Below are positions 48,372 to 60,600 of a DNA stretch of 64,000 nucleotides, one piece after another. Within the stretch, counting starts at the first letter, position 1; each line of letters opens with the position of its first letter. The position numbers and the translations under genes are program-made. The DNA lies in assembly GCA_949130485.1 (NCBI GenBank), contig OX422204.1, forward strand, positions 558,001-622,000, written 5' to 3'. The DNA is from Agelas oroides. Lineage: Eukaryota > Porifera > Demospongiae > Agelasida > Agelasidae. The notes under the pieces are model-generated. The model ran no database searches and had not been told where the DNA came from. It saw nothing but the letters and a program-made list of their open reading frames with translations.

Positions 48372-49857
48372 ATGGCAACAACGGAGTATATACCGGTATC
48401 ATTCTTTCCGCAAGGTAGTGGGCCCCCGCCAGCTGACAGAACTCAGCCGAAGACACACAGACAGTCGAACAAGAAGCAAGTGAATCATGAACTCGCGACC
48501 CAGAACGCGTACATGGCTCGTCATATGATGTGCTATACCCTGAGACAAGAGAGCATTCGAGTGAGCGGACTCACAGACGGGTACGACAGCACCAGCCCGG
48601 CCTTGAACGAGGCCAGTTTCGTGGAGTCGCGGCTGATAATAGAGAGAATGTGTACCCGCCTTTTAGCAGACCATGGAGATGAGGTGTTAGATATGATTCG
48701 CGGCCTGGATATCTCGGACGCGCGACTCTGTGGGGAGTTTCATAAGGGAGCTATCCAAATAGTGAAGAGTGGAGTTAACCCTGGGAGAATAGCAGGTCTA
48801 TTTTTGTTCGCCGGCTTGCTGGCTGTACGATTGCACGAAGAGGGGCAGCAACACAAAAAGATACGCAGTCTCGTAGAGTGGCTGAACGATATCCTGAACG
48901 AGTACCTCACGGACTGGCTCCAGGGCATTAATGGCTGGGTAAGCACTTGTACTAGCTGTACTAAACTGGGGTATGTTACTATGGTGACGGAGGTGGGCCA
49001 TATTTTGCTGAAAGTGTTAAGAGTATGTGCATATCACTGGCACTGAGGGGCTGATCACTGGGAAAATTTGAGCGTTCTCGTGTAGTCCATTGAAGAAGCT
49101 TACTGGCACTGAGGGGCTGATCACTGGGAAAATTTGAGCGTTCTCGTGTAGTCCATTGAAGAAGCTTACTGACAAAAGGTGTTGGAAACGAAACAGATTT
49201 TGGTGAAGATTTCAGTTTCATGTCATCTGTTACTGGAAGGATGTTGTGGGCATAATATTTGAGTCAGCCTTCTTTTGTGTTCCTTTTCTACCCTGGAAGC
49301 TTGCTAGGTGCCCACTATTCAAAGCAGTTAGCCACAATATTGTGGGTTCCCACTGTCCACATGTGTTAGTTGTGGGCCCAACACATGAGCAACAGCTGAC
49401 CTCACCAGCAGCTGTGTGCTGACACTGGGAACAGATGGGAACAGACCATGTTACACCTGACGGAGCCCCATGTGGTTCCCCATTCCTTCCCTTTTCTGGA
49501 ACTCATTCCCACGGGATGTGTATGGCCCCTTGGCAACCTAAATGGAAACATTTGTGGGCCTGCCTTTCCAAATTTGACGAGAAAACATCATTCACCATTT
49601 TGAATACTATTTTTATCATCACACCTGCTATGACACGGTTGTTTATCATCAACTATGAATGATCTGTTTTTTGTTTGTTTTTTTCCCCTCAACAGGGTGG
49701 AATTAAAACATGCATGCCGGAGGCTGCTGCAAACAGACTGTCACAAAAACAGTCATCACTTACACCAGCACAGCCGGTGGAAGATAGACACAAGTGGATG
49801 GCATGGGCTGCTGTTGGTGTCGGTGCCTTTGTTGTCGGAGCATTATTGAGCAGATAG
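48372..49857 (+). CDS. Bcl-2 family apoptosis regulator, BAK/BAX-like
   Basis: Two exons (48372-48938, 49696-49857) give 242 residues. A Bcl-2 fold is supported by a BH3-like segment at about 94-105 (CTRLLADHGDEV, compare BAK GRQLAIIGDDI), BH1 at about 132-151 (SGVNPGRIAGLFLFAGLLAV, compare VNWGR...LFxF), and BH2 at about 181 (DWLQGINGW, compare WIxxNGGW). A C-terminal membrane anchor (WAAVGVGAFVVGALLSR, about 226-242) would target mitochondria or ER. The intron inside BH2, after the GW codons, is the ancestral Bcl-2 intron position. BH3 plus the multi-domain layout resembles BAK/BAX or sponge BHP proteins; whether it promotes or blocks death cannot be told from sequence. The intron has a 66-bp tandem duplication (49036-49167). 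Confidence 0.9.
49036..49167. repeat. 66-bp tandem duplication in the Bcl-2 gene intron
   Basis: Two essentially identical copies of a unit starting ACTGGCACTGAGGGGCTGAT and ending TTGAAGAAGCTT. Confidence 0.92.
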
Positions 49858-50437
49858 TATTAGGAATCAATTCAATTTCCCTGAACTTGCACACTCCTTC
49901 CAAGGAGTGTACCAAACCTGTGTGTTCAACCATACTCTCTCTCTCCTCGTATTCACTCCTTTGTGTTCTATTTGAGATGTGTACTCTAACCAAATGTTGT
50001 ATTTTTAAATGTGTGAAACAAACTCTTTGTGATGCTGTTGAACAACAGCAGTGAATGATAACCCAAGGTGTGCTTGTTTGACAAGTTATAACACTGTATG
50101 GTAACTCTAATGATGCATTGTGTTACATGTGTGTGTGTGTGTGTTAAATGTGATAGTTCTGCCTGATTGTGTCCAAATGCGAGTGTTTTGTAAATTTTGA
50201 GGGCAGAAGGCTTCCCCCTTTTGTCCTCCTGTAAGTGGATCGGGTTGCCGTGTCTCTTGTAGGCACTGGAGGAACCAAGAAACAACGTAATTTACAACCA
50301 TTCACAAAATGAAGGCATGCAGTTCTGTTCCCATGCACTCCTTCATGGCTACCAGACAAGCGTCTCTACATTCCAACGTTTGGAATGAAGGAATAAAAGG
50401 TATATGGATCAGATCTCAGCACTCCCCCAAATTATAC
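49858..50437. other. Convergent 3' region, Bcl-2 gene / coiled-coil gene
   Basis: 580 bp with no supported coding sequence. It includes GGAATGAAGGAATAAAAGGT near 50381, with an AATAAA signal that could end the Bcl-2 transcript. Confidence 0.45.
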
Positions 50438-53400
50438 TCAGTGGTGTAGAGGCGGAGGCCTGCCTGGCATGTCAACATCAATAACCTAAATATGTTAACT
50501 TGCGTACCATACATTGTGACCATAATAATTGCTGACAGGTAAACAAAACTGCTGCCAAGAGGTATGAGAAACTATGCACAGAAAGTTACTTTCACTTACC
50601 TGAGTCAAGATGTCTAGCTATGGACTTGTCCAACTCTGACCTAACTGAGGTCAAAAGGTCATCAGCAGGAGATGGGTCCTAGGGACAGATGACATCATGA
50701 AAGAGTTCAATGAACCACTTCCCCCCCATCTTCCTATTGGCTTCCTGGTACAGTTTCCATTGAGTGGCTTTGTGTAATACATTTTGACAGTGAAATGTGT
50801 GGTCCATTGGTTGTCCATGTTCATGTGTGTACCCATGTGCATCAACAAACCACATCTCATTGTTGAAAGGTAGTTTCTGATACTGTACAGAGTTACCCAC
50901 TGGGCAAGGCTCATCTGCGGTACAAGGCCTTGGGACAAAGCTCACTTTCTACATTAGAACTGGTGGTGGGAACATACCCCTGGCAGGTTGAGCTTCATAG
51001 GAGTGGAGGTAGTGAAGGAGTGAGGGGAGGAGGAGGAGAGGCGGGCAGCTGCATTCTGGGTGGTGTTTAGTAGATGCTGGGTCCTGTTCTTTTCCAGACT
51101 GTGTGTGTGTGTGTGAGGGGGGTAAGAACTGGTGGTACGTGACTACACTCTCCAAACACTCTCCTCTTTAGGTGACATGAGCAGTCATGTGTGTCCAGTA
51201 AAGACCCGAAACACAATGAGATTACAACTTTAGAGGAAAGTTAATGCATCCCTTGGGAGTTCGGAGTTTGTACTATACTTACTAAGATAAGTTGACCCAT
51301 TACCTCAAACCACACTTGTTAGTCTGGTTCATGTTGTGTAAACACGATTGGCCCGGGATACATCCATTAAGTGGGCAAACAACGCCAACTTTGACCAAAC
51401 AAGGCAACGGCCCAACACACACACATCTCACGTCAGATCTCGAATCGTACACTTTCACAATAAACAACTAGTGGTTCGATAACTAATTCACATGGGTTGT
51501 TTCCCTACCTTATAAGGAAACACATGTGACTGCTATGCTCCCTATTCAAGCGAGGGACTACACAACTGTGTTTGTGACTGGAGCATGTTTATAGTTGGAG
51601 GCAAGCTGCACATATTATGACTCACCCAGTTTCCCAACTAAGCACCAGTTCACCCCACAACACCAGACTGACTCACACAAACTGTGTCACCTTAATCTTG
51701 TTTTGGAGTCGGCTGCCTCCTCCTTGGCTCTCTGCAGTCGTCTGTTTAACTGCTCCGACCGCTGCAGCTCACTTTCATATAGCTCCTGGGTGGGGGGAGG
51801 GGGAGGGGAGGGGAGGGGGAGGGGGGAGGGGAAGGGAAAATATGTGAGTATGTGTGTGTGGGAGGGGGTTACCCTCTCTCCATCCACTTCCCTCTTAAAG
51901 TTGTGTACAGTGCTACAGACCTTTTCAGGTTGGTTGAGGATGCTGCAGAGTAGCAAATCACTCAAGCATGCCTAATTTAATAATGGCAAGCGGTACATCA
52001 AACACAACACTTGTCATTATTTAATTAGCCACGCATGAGTGATTTGCTACTCTGCAGCTATGCTACCTCAACCAACCTGAAAAGGTCTGTACCCATTTGA
52101 GACAGTGCACACAATCACAACTTTCATGACATCACTCACTATAGTTGATGCCCTCTGAACTGATATCAAAACAATGATTTTAAATGATGTGTGCTCTAAC
52201 TGGAGGAGGAAATCTCAGCTATTTCAAGGATGTTTTGTTGATAAACAAAGCTACAGAAATCCCATACTCATGACTTATTATTGTTTATAAATACAACATT
52301 CCGTGCATCCTCTTTGGCAGACATACAGTAAACAATACATATCCCCTGATCAGTGTGGTATGTGATGTAAGTGGGCGAGATATCCCTGAGGGGAAATAAT
52401 GTGGGGGCTGGGAAACCTAAGGGGCAGGGCCCATTGTGAGGGGAGCCCTCACTAAGGCTATATATAGGCCATATATGAGGAAATACACTGTAGGGAATGT
52501 TATGAAGGAAACCTTCACAAGGGAGCAGGGGAAGGAGAGGGACAGGGGCCCATCGTGAGGGGGATGTACCTTGAATCTCTTCCCCTCTGCAGCCAGAGAC
52601 TGTCTGTCTGCCAGTGCTTGGCTGAGCTGCATCCGGAGCTCCTCAGAGCTGCGCTCAAACATCTGACGGTACTCAGACTCGGAGCTGGCTCTCAGTCTCT
52701 CTAGGGCCTCCTGGGCCTGTGACTGAGGAGAGAGAAGGGGGAGGAGGGGGGAAGATTGGGAGAAGGGGGAAGAAATAAGGGTTTGTCAATGAACATATAC
52801 AAGTGTGGCAGAACTCATACCTGCTGCTCCAAGTGAGTGTTAACCTCCTCCAGTTTCCCGTTCAGTTCTTGTCGAGCCTGTGGTAGGATGGAATGGACAG
52901 TCATATGACCCAAGAACACGTGGTAGGATGGAGTGGACAGTCATAGACCCAAGAACACGTGGTAGGATGGAGTGGACAGTCATAGACCCACTTGCAGTAG
53001 TTTGTTTGAAGAGGCTTAGAAATGAGTTTAGGCTATTCATTCAGAAAAAGTGAGGCACATGTAACATACCCTCTCCTCCACTGCCTTCCGATATGTCTCC
53101 ATTTCCCCCTTGTCCACCATGTTTGCAGCTATGTGGTCCTTAGGAGAAAATCACACATCACATAATTATACACTTCCACACAAGGCTGAGGAGAGGGAGG
53201 GGAGGGGAGGGAGGGGGAGGAGAGGGAGGAAGAGGGGAGGGAGGGAGAGGGGAGAGGGGAGGGAGGGAGGGAGAGGGAGGATAGGGAGGGGAGGGAAGGA
53301 GGGAGAGGGGAGGGGAGGGAAAACTGACATACCTGCAAAGCCTTCAGCTCTTCCCTGAGTTTCCTGTTCTGTCGCTCCGTCTTTTGCACCTCCTGCAGCA

Positions 53401-54441
53401 AGACAATCAGAGGTCATGTCATTGTATACCAACCAGATGGACCATTGGTCATCACCTTCTGTTTGGAAAGCACCTCCGAGTGACCCAGAGACGCTCGTGT
53501 GTTGGTTGACTCCAGTTCTGCAGAGAAAACATTCACACAACTCATCAAACACAACCTTCCTCCCTCCCTCCCTTCCTTCCTTCCTTCCCTCCCTTCCCTC
53601 CCTTCCCTCCCCTCCCTCCCTTCCCTTCCCTTCCCTCCCTCCCTCCCTCCCTCCCTTCCCTCCCTCCCTCCCTCCCTCCCTCCCTCCCTCCCTCCCTCCC
53701 TCCCTCCCTCCCTCCCTCCCCTCCCCTCCCCTCCCCTCCCCTCCCCTCCCCTCCCTCCCTCCCTCCCTCCCTCCCTCCCCTCCCTCCCTCCCCTCCCTCC
53801 CTCCCTCCCTCCCACTCTTTGCTCACCCTGTCTTGCCCTTGAAGTGGCCTGGTCTGCCTTCATCCGTAGCTCAGACTCTCGTCTCAACTGGTCCTGGGTT
53901 TCCTCCAGCTGTCTTCGCAGAGCCGACAGCTCCCCCTGCATGGAGGACTGCTCTCGGTCAAATTCTGCACGCAGGGTTGGGATCTGAGACTCATTCAACT
54001 CCAGCTCCCTCGCCCGTCTCTTCACTGTCTTCAACTGTGAGCGCAGGGACCCTAGCTCTCGTTGCACAAGGGCATTCTGCTCATGAAGGGAGTCACTCTT
54101 CAGTTCTGCTGCCTTCCGCAGTTCAAGAGCCTTACGTGTCTTCTTCCTCTCCTATGTGAGAGTGCGAGGAGGTGACAAAGGGAGGGTGTGAAGGTGTGAG
54201 GAGGGTGAGGTTAACTCACAGCTTCCACAAGCATGTTCACATCGCCCTTTGAGCGTTCCATCTCCAGGACCCTCATGCCCAGCTTGGACCGAGACTTGAC
54301 CTCAGTCTCCCAGAGTCCCCGTGCCTCCTCTGCCTCCCTCTCTGCTCGCTCAAGGGCTGTCTTTGTCTTCTCCAGTTCCTCCCGCACTACCACTGCCTCC
54401 TCCTTCAGCTGGGAGGCAGTGGACTCAAGACTAAAGCGAAT
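50438..54441 (-). CDS. ANKRD26-like coiled-coil protein, C-terminal part
   Basis: Minus-strand exons 50438-50463, 50600-50678, 50978-51098, 51691-51785, 52570-52722, 52821-52877, 53070-53138, 53333-53392, 53456-53517, 53827-54151 and 54220-54441 join in phase to about 355 residues with a stop at the end. Almost all is coiled coil (EELEKTKTALERAEREAEEA, REESELRMKAD-like heptads, KTERQNRKLREELKALQ). The segment ARQELNGKLEEVNTHLEQQ, then SQAQEALERLRASSES, ELYESELQRSEQLNRRLQ and VRSELDKSIARHL, resembles the C-terminal coiled coil of ANKRD26/CCDC144 proteins (human QELNEKLxEVNLFLQ..., YKELYxEELKxRKSL...), which act at centriole distal appendages. The 5' part, including any ankyrin repeats, is lost at the gap (54469-54668). 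Family assignment is moderate because coiled coils can mislead. Confidence 0.65.
51915..52090. mobile_element. MITE with inverted repeats of about 55 bp
   Basis: ACAGACCTTTTCAGGTTGGT (left) and ACCAACCTGAAAAGGTCTGT (right) are exact complements. The arms continue to GCTGCAGAGTAGCAAATCAC / GTGATTTGCTACTCTGCAGC. Total about 176 bp, no coding capacity. A diverged copy lies at 47095-47310. Confidence 0.9.
52878..52998. repeat. Minisatellite abutting a splice acceptor
   Basis: About three copies of a unit of 38-41 bp with GTGGTAGGATGGAGTGGACA and GACCCAAGAACAC. On the sense (minus) strand CCATCCTACCAC directly precedes the AG acceptor of exon 52821-52877, so each copy duplicates the acceptor's pyrimidine tract. 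Confidence 0.85.
53183..53320. repeat. GGGAGG purine array (sense CCTCCC)
   Basis: GAGGGAGGGGAGGGGAGGGA-type repeats in the intron between exons 53333-53392 and 53070-53138. Pyrimidine-rich on the coding strand. Confidence 0.88.
53559..53814. repeat. CCCTCC/CCTTCC array
   Basis: A run of about 255 bp of CCCTCC, CCTTCC and CCCCTCC in the intron downstream (minus sense) of exon 53827-54151. Here the coding strand is purine-rich, unlike most arrays in the window. Confidence 0.9.
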
Positions 54442-54468
54442 CTGCAGGACAAGGGCCCACCTATAAAC

Positions 54469-54668
54469 NNNNNNNNNNNNNNNNNNNNNNNNNNNNNNNN
54501 NNNNNNNNNNNNNNNNNNNNNNNNNNNNNNNNNNNNNNNNNNNNNNNNNNNNNNNNNNNNNNNNNNNNNNNNNNNNNNNNNNNNNNNNNNNNNNNNNNNN
54601 NNNNNNNNNNNNNNNNNNNNNNNNNNNNNNNNNNNNNNNNNNNNNNNNNNNNNNNNNNNNNNNNNNNN
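54469..54668. other. Assembly gap, 200 N
   Basis: Exactly 200 N, a conventional placeholder. True distance, order and orientation across it are not shown by the sequence. It cuts the 5' end of both neighbouring genes. Confidence 0.99.
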
Positions 54669-54669
54669 A

Positions 54670-57600
54670 GACTACCAGCTGTCAACCACGTTTGCCTCAG
54701 CGCACTGGTTCTTCCCTCCTGCCATAACTCAGCACCTCTCCCACTACCGGTGGGCCATTCTGCGAGCTGTGGGGGGTGACACCTCAAATCTTATCTTGGT
54801 GAGAGCATTTGAGAATGTTGGCCGACAGACGCTGGCTGCAGCCGGGGGCTTGGTGCTTAGGGAGGGCGAGCTCTACGTCTCTGCCGTACAGCCCTGCTAC
54901 GCTAGCTCCTGCCTCCCTCCAGTCTACTCAGATGGTTTCCAGGTAGCCACACGTCCCGGTTCCACATACATCAATGCCTCATACACACCTCTGGAATGGA
55001 ATGGGGACACTGGAACCAGTTCAGTAGGAACGCTCCAGATTTCCTGGCCACCATTCACTGACCCCCGACTGACCTATTACGAGTGGTCCCTTGGAACGGG
55101 AGACCTGGGATATGAATTACTGATTTACTGGAACCGGGTCGAGTGGTTTGAAAACCAGGTCTTGATACCAGTGAGTGAAACTGTATCCCTGCACACTCGT
55201 AATACGGTAACACTACGAGGGTACAACATGGCTGGTCTACACTCGAGTGTAAGTACCTCACTGTACTGGAACGTGAGTGGAGAGGTCTTGCCACAAGAGT
55301 CTGTTCCACGCTCCCCACGCGTGGTGCTAGACATTTCGGAGTCGCAGGCTGTGATACCGCGGACAGTCGACTGGAGGCAGCTGGAATATCAGGAGGGAGC
55401 TCCAAGAGACATTGAATACACCAACTCCACGTCCTCCCTCTCAGCAGCCTGGCCTCTTCTGCGGTACAAAAGATACCGCTATTCAATCTCCGCCACACCC
55501 ACCTTCAAACTATGCACACCCCCTAGTCCCACATGTGGGTCAACAATCGCTAATGCAGTCACAGTGAACAACCTTCAGCTCACTAACGGACAGATGTACT
55601 TTGTATGTGTGCAAGCCTTGGGAACAGACGCCATTCACCCGACCACCTCCACTCCTGCTGTTCTCACAGCCTGTAGTAACGGAGTGACGGTGGACCCCAC
55701 GCCACCCGAGGGAAGCTGTGTGCAGATTGTTCCCCCTCGGTTGAACGAGAGTGCCACCCTGGGCAGTGGCGGTGAGCCCAGTTCTCTGGGGCCCCTGCTA
55801 CCCACCTTGCACGAGTGTGCAATGAACAGCTCTCAGTTCCAAGTCTCTACGTCTGAAATTCACATAATTTGGAACCAGTTTCTGGACGTGGAGCAGTATG
55901 GAACTGCAGTTCATGCTACTGGAGTGGCTTATTATGAGTATGCAATAGGTGAGGAGGCGAATTGTAGCTTTGAAGGTTGTAATTTCATTCATTTTCACAT
56001 TTCAAATATGTCTAGGTACCTCACCCCGAGCTGTGGATGTGGTTGGGTTCACTTCAGTGGGCGTGGCCACAGAGGCTATTGCCAGGGGGCTGTCCCTGCA
56101 ATCAGGACACACTTATTATGCAACTGTCAGAGGTAAACAAAATACAAGAACAACAAACAACAATCAACAAATTACTTATACATAAAATGTTTCTGTTATG
56201 CGTACATCCACATCTACCGACTTTTAATGTGTCATTTGTCATCTTCTTCATAGCTTATGATTTTGTTGGTCAGTGGAGCGATGTCGTATCAAGCGGTGTC
56301 ACCGTTGACACCAGCCCACCTGCTGTCACACGTCCATGGCTGGAGGGCACCACAGATCGTACACAGCCCCTCAGACTGAGGTGGGAGCCGGTGAGGGAGT
56401 GGGAGAGTCAGGTGGAGAGTGTGGAGTGGGGGGTGGGGTCCCGGCCCGGCTCCAGTGACCTGCAGGGATGGACCGTGGCCAACACAGGGGAGATCTCTGG
56501 AGCTGCCAGTGTGGGGGAGAGACAGGATGGACGGCTGGTGTTCCTCTCTGTGAAGGTGAGCCATCACCAACTAGAGTAAGATGGAAGCATGTTAGTCACT
56601 CCCTCCCTCCCTCGCTCCCTCCCTGCCTCCCTCCCTGCCTCCCTCCCTCGCTCCCTGCCTCGCTCCCTCCCTGCCTCCCTCCCTGCCTCCCTCCCTCCCT
56701 CCCTCTCTTGCTCCCTGCCTCCCTCCCTCCCTCGCTCCCTCCCTGCCTCCCTCCCTCGCTCCCTCCCTGCCTCCCTCCCTCGCTCCCTCCATCCCTCTCT
56801 CTTTCTTTCTCACTCTTTAGGCTCAGAATGGTGCTCTCCTCTCCTCTCTTGCCGTCTCACCGGGCTACATCCTCGACTCCTCACCACCACTCAAAGGGAG
56901 TGTCTATGACGGCCCTCGACCTGGGGCAGGTGATATCCTGGACCTGGACTACACGACAATCCCTGGAGAACTCAGCGGCCACTGGGAAGGGTTCTCAGAC
57001 CCACACACTGGCGTGGCAGAGTACCTCTGGGCCATAGGCTCTTGTGCTGGGTGCAGTGACATGCAGACCTTTACAAGTGCAGGGATCGCTACTGGTAATG
57101 CCCCATGTTGTCTGCACAGTATATTATGGCTTAGTGTATTTAGCACTGTTCAGAGACCCTTGCCCATCGCTTGTAGTATACCCATCTCCTAATTTACCAT
57201 GCTGCAAGCGACAGAAAGCTGGCTGGGGGCTTGGAAACGAGGCCAAGGACGTTTTCATCCCATTGTTAATGTGTAAACGTGTGTTGCATGGTTACTGATG
57301 TGTTCTGTTCCATTCCTCAGAGGTGACACGGACCGGGCTCATGCTCACAAGCGGAAGGAGATACTACATCACTGTTCGAGGATGCAACTCTGTTGGCCTC
57401 TGTTCTGAGGCTTCGTCCAATGGGATCACAGTCGATGTGACTCCGCCTATTGCTGGCCGGGTCTGTGATGGTTACAGTGGGCCAGACCTCCAATTTCAAG
57501 CCTCAAGGTAAAGGAGTGTAGGATGTGAGGGTGTGAGGGTGTGAGGATGTGAGGGTGTGAGGGAGACCTTGTCAGGAGTGTAGGGTGTGAGGGAGACCTT

Positions 57601-60600
57601 GTCAGCAAAAACCTCACTCTCCACACATCCCACTCCTCACACACTCCCTCCTCATACATTCCACTTCACACACACCTTCCCTCCACACACACCTCCCTCC
57701 CCACACACACCCCCTCCCCACACACACCCCCTCCCCACACACACCCCCTCCCCACACCCTCTTCCCACCCAGGACTCTTATCTCTGCCCACTGGCACAGT
57801 TTCCATGACTCCCAGTCATCCCTGCAACACTATGTGTATTATGTTGGCCTGGTGCCCAACGACAGCTCAATCATTCGCCCAACCCTCCTCCCCCCTTCAG
57901 AATCCTCCCTCCTCCTCCCAGCTCCCATGCTACTGCCCATCAATCGCAGAGTGTACACAACACTCGTCGCCTACAACAGAGCCGGCCTGTCTACCACTGT
58001 CAGTTCAGATGGTGTGTACATTGATGACACGCCCCCTCAGTCCATCGGACCTGTTACCATAGACACACAGTGGGCGGGGTCAGCCAGTATGGCAACACAG
58101 TACAGCAGTTCTGTGGTGAGGGTGACATGGGGGTTCACAGACACGTTGACTGCCATTAACCAACACTTCTGGAGCCTTGTTTCTCGTGAGGGAGTGCGTG
58201 TACCCCTGCCAGGCAAGAATGCTGGCTCCCAGAACTATGGTACATGTGTTGGTCTACAGCTGGCAGACGGGGAGTCCTACTCGGCACGGGTAACAGCCTG
58301 CAACACAGCTGGACTCTGTCTTCAGCAGACCTCCGCCCCAGTGCTTGTAGATTCCTCGCCACCCATTGATGGTTACTTTGCAGTTCGAACCAATTCAGCA
58401 GCTGAGATTGACCGCACTGTCCCCGGAGGAATGACGTGGAGGAATCGTCCAGTACGAGGGTACGCTCAACTCAACATTGCCTTCCTGGGTTTCTCAGACC
58501 CCCACTCAGGCATCGCAGAGTACTGGGCGACAGTTGGCTCAAGCTACAGCGGGAGTGACCTCACGTCTGGGGCCATTCGTCTCCAGTCCTCCCTCGCCTC
58601 TCAGAGTGGCACCCGCCTAGCTCTGGTGATACTGACAAGGTTGTTGGACCTTCGAGAGCTGGTGTACGTCTCGATTTGGGCTGTAAATGGTGCCGGACTC
58701 AGGAGCCACATTGTGCAGGGTAGTTTTAGTTTGGACCCTCTCCCGCAGAACCCTAACAACGGCTCTCTGGTCCTTGTCCGTTCCTTCACATGCACGCCTG
58801 AATCCTGTCTTGGCCACTGTACATGTGCTGCAAGGGGCCAGCTCTGTAGTGCTACTCCAGCCTTACTGTCCTCCTGCCAGCCTCTCAATGCCGCTTCCCT
58901 CTCTTCAAACATGCTGCTTCGAGTTTATAATGTTGTTCCACAGTTGAGAGCAGGTGCTGACATGAGCGTACTGTTTACAGCTGTGACCGACAAGCTGGAG
59001 GGGCGCTGGGAGAGCGTGGAGCCGAGGTCAACTGCCTTCCAGCGACTAGAGTGGTCTGTTGGGGAGAAAGGCTTCACACCCGGTGCCGGACTGATTGACA
59101 CCATCAATGATGCAATATGGCGGGATGCTGGTACTAGTTTGACAGCTGTCTTCACCGTCTCTTCCTCCTACCCACTCCAGCACGGAGTGGCGTATGTCTT
59201 CCATGTGAGAGCCTGGTACAGTAACAGCACGTATGCTGTGTTCTCCTCGGAGGGTGTGACCGTAGACACTGCGGGGCCGGAGGTACCCCGTGGGCTGAGA
59301 GTGAGGGAGACTGATGAAGAGTTTGGCAGTCAAGTGGACATTGACTTCACTTCAAATGCGTCACAAGTCGCCACTTCGTGGGATGGTGTTTTCGTTCCGT
59401 TCTTAACTGGAAACTATTCAACGTTTGAGGTTGGGCTGGGAAATGTACCAGAAACAGGAAATGTCGTTTCCTTCAGTCCTGTCCCATCTGGTACCACCTC
59501 CACACTGCTGGCAGCCTCAAGCCTCCGCCAGGCACAGAGATACTACGCCACTGTTCGAGCTATCAGTCCTCTTGGGATCACGACGACCTCCATCTCTGAT
59601 GGTTTTGTCGTAGACCTAACTCCTCCTAATGTGGGAGTTGTCCTGGACGGCCTACGTTACCATGACGCAAGAGCTCAGAGCAACACAAGTTCCTATTCTG
59701 CCAGGTGGTTTGGCTTCAATGACCCGGAGTCGGGTATCCACCATTATGAAGTTGCTGTGACTCCGACCATCTCCCCACCAGACAAGTCCAGCTACCATGA
59801 CGTGGGGATCCGACTGAAGGCAACCCTGAATGGACTGAACTTAACTCAAGGACAAACGTACTATACTCACATAGTTGCTGTAAACATGGCAGGTCTTCGG
59901 TCACAGAACATTGTCTCCAGTGGTAGAGTCATTGATACGACTAAGCCCTCCGGTGTTCAGTGTGTAGCTTATGGTATGGAGAGCTTAGCAAACCCCTCCT
60001 TTGAGGGTGTCACAGGCCCTTCCATCCCCTGCAGTATGGTCACAGCTGACGCTGCTACCCAAGGATGGACACTGGGTGTGTCATATACAGCAGTTCTGTC
60101 CTCCAGTGCAAGCTTTGATCCATTTGGCGATGGCTGTACCAGTTTGTACTTTGTTGGAGCAGTTTCTCAGATGTTCTCCACGACCCCCGGTACCTCCTAT
60201 ACCCTCGGCTTTGCTCTCAGGAGATTCATTTCTGAGGACTCGGAACACACTGCAATCTTCCAGGCTAGGGTAACAGCACCTGGCTTGCAACACATTGTCA
60301 CCATATCAACAGTTGTTGATTCGTGGCAGAGATTTGAGTTTGTGTTTGAAGCAGTTGAACTGACATCTGAAATAGTTCTGAGCACACTGAATGATCAGTA
60401 TGGCCTAATTGTGGATGAGGTCAGTGTGCGGTCATGCATGGGTGAAGTTGAGCTTGTTTCATCTGATATTATTGCACAGCGGTGGTCTGGTGTAGTCAGC
60501 GTTTCAACAGAGTACATCTCCATGACTACCACTCGCTTGTACGCAAACTGGAACATACGAGACTCCGAGAGTGGGGTGAGGGAGTATTTGTGGGCCATTG

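Noticed and set aside
53414-54159. Pro/Ser/Leu-rich plus-strand frame of about 247 codons
   Set aside because: It runs through the CCCTCC array and is antisense to well-phased coiled-coil exons on the minus strand.
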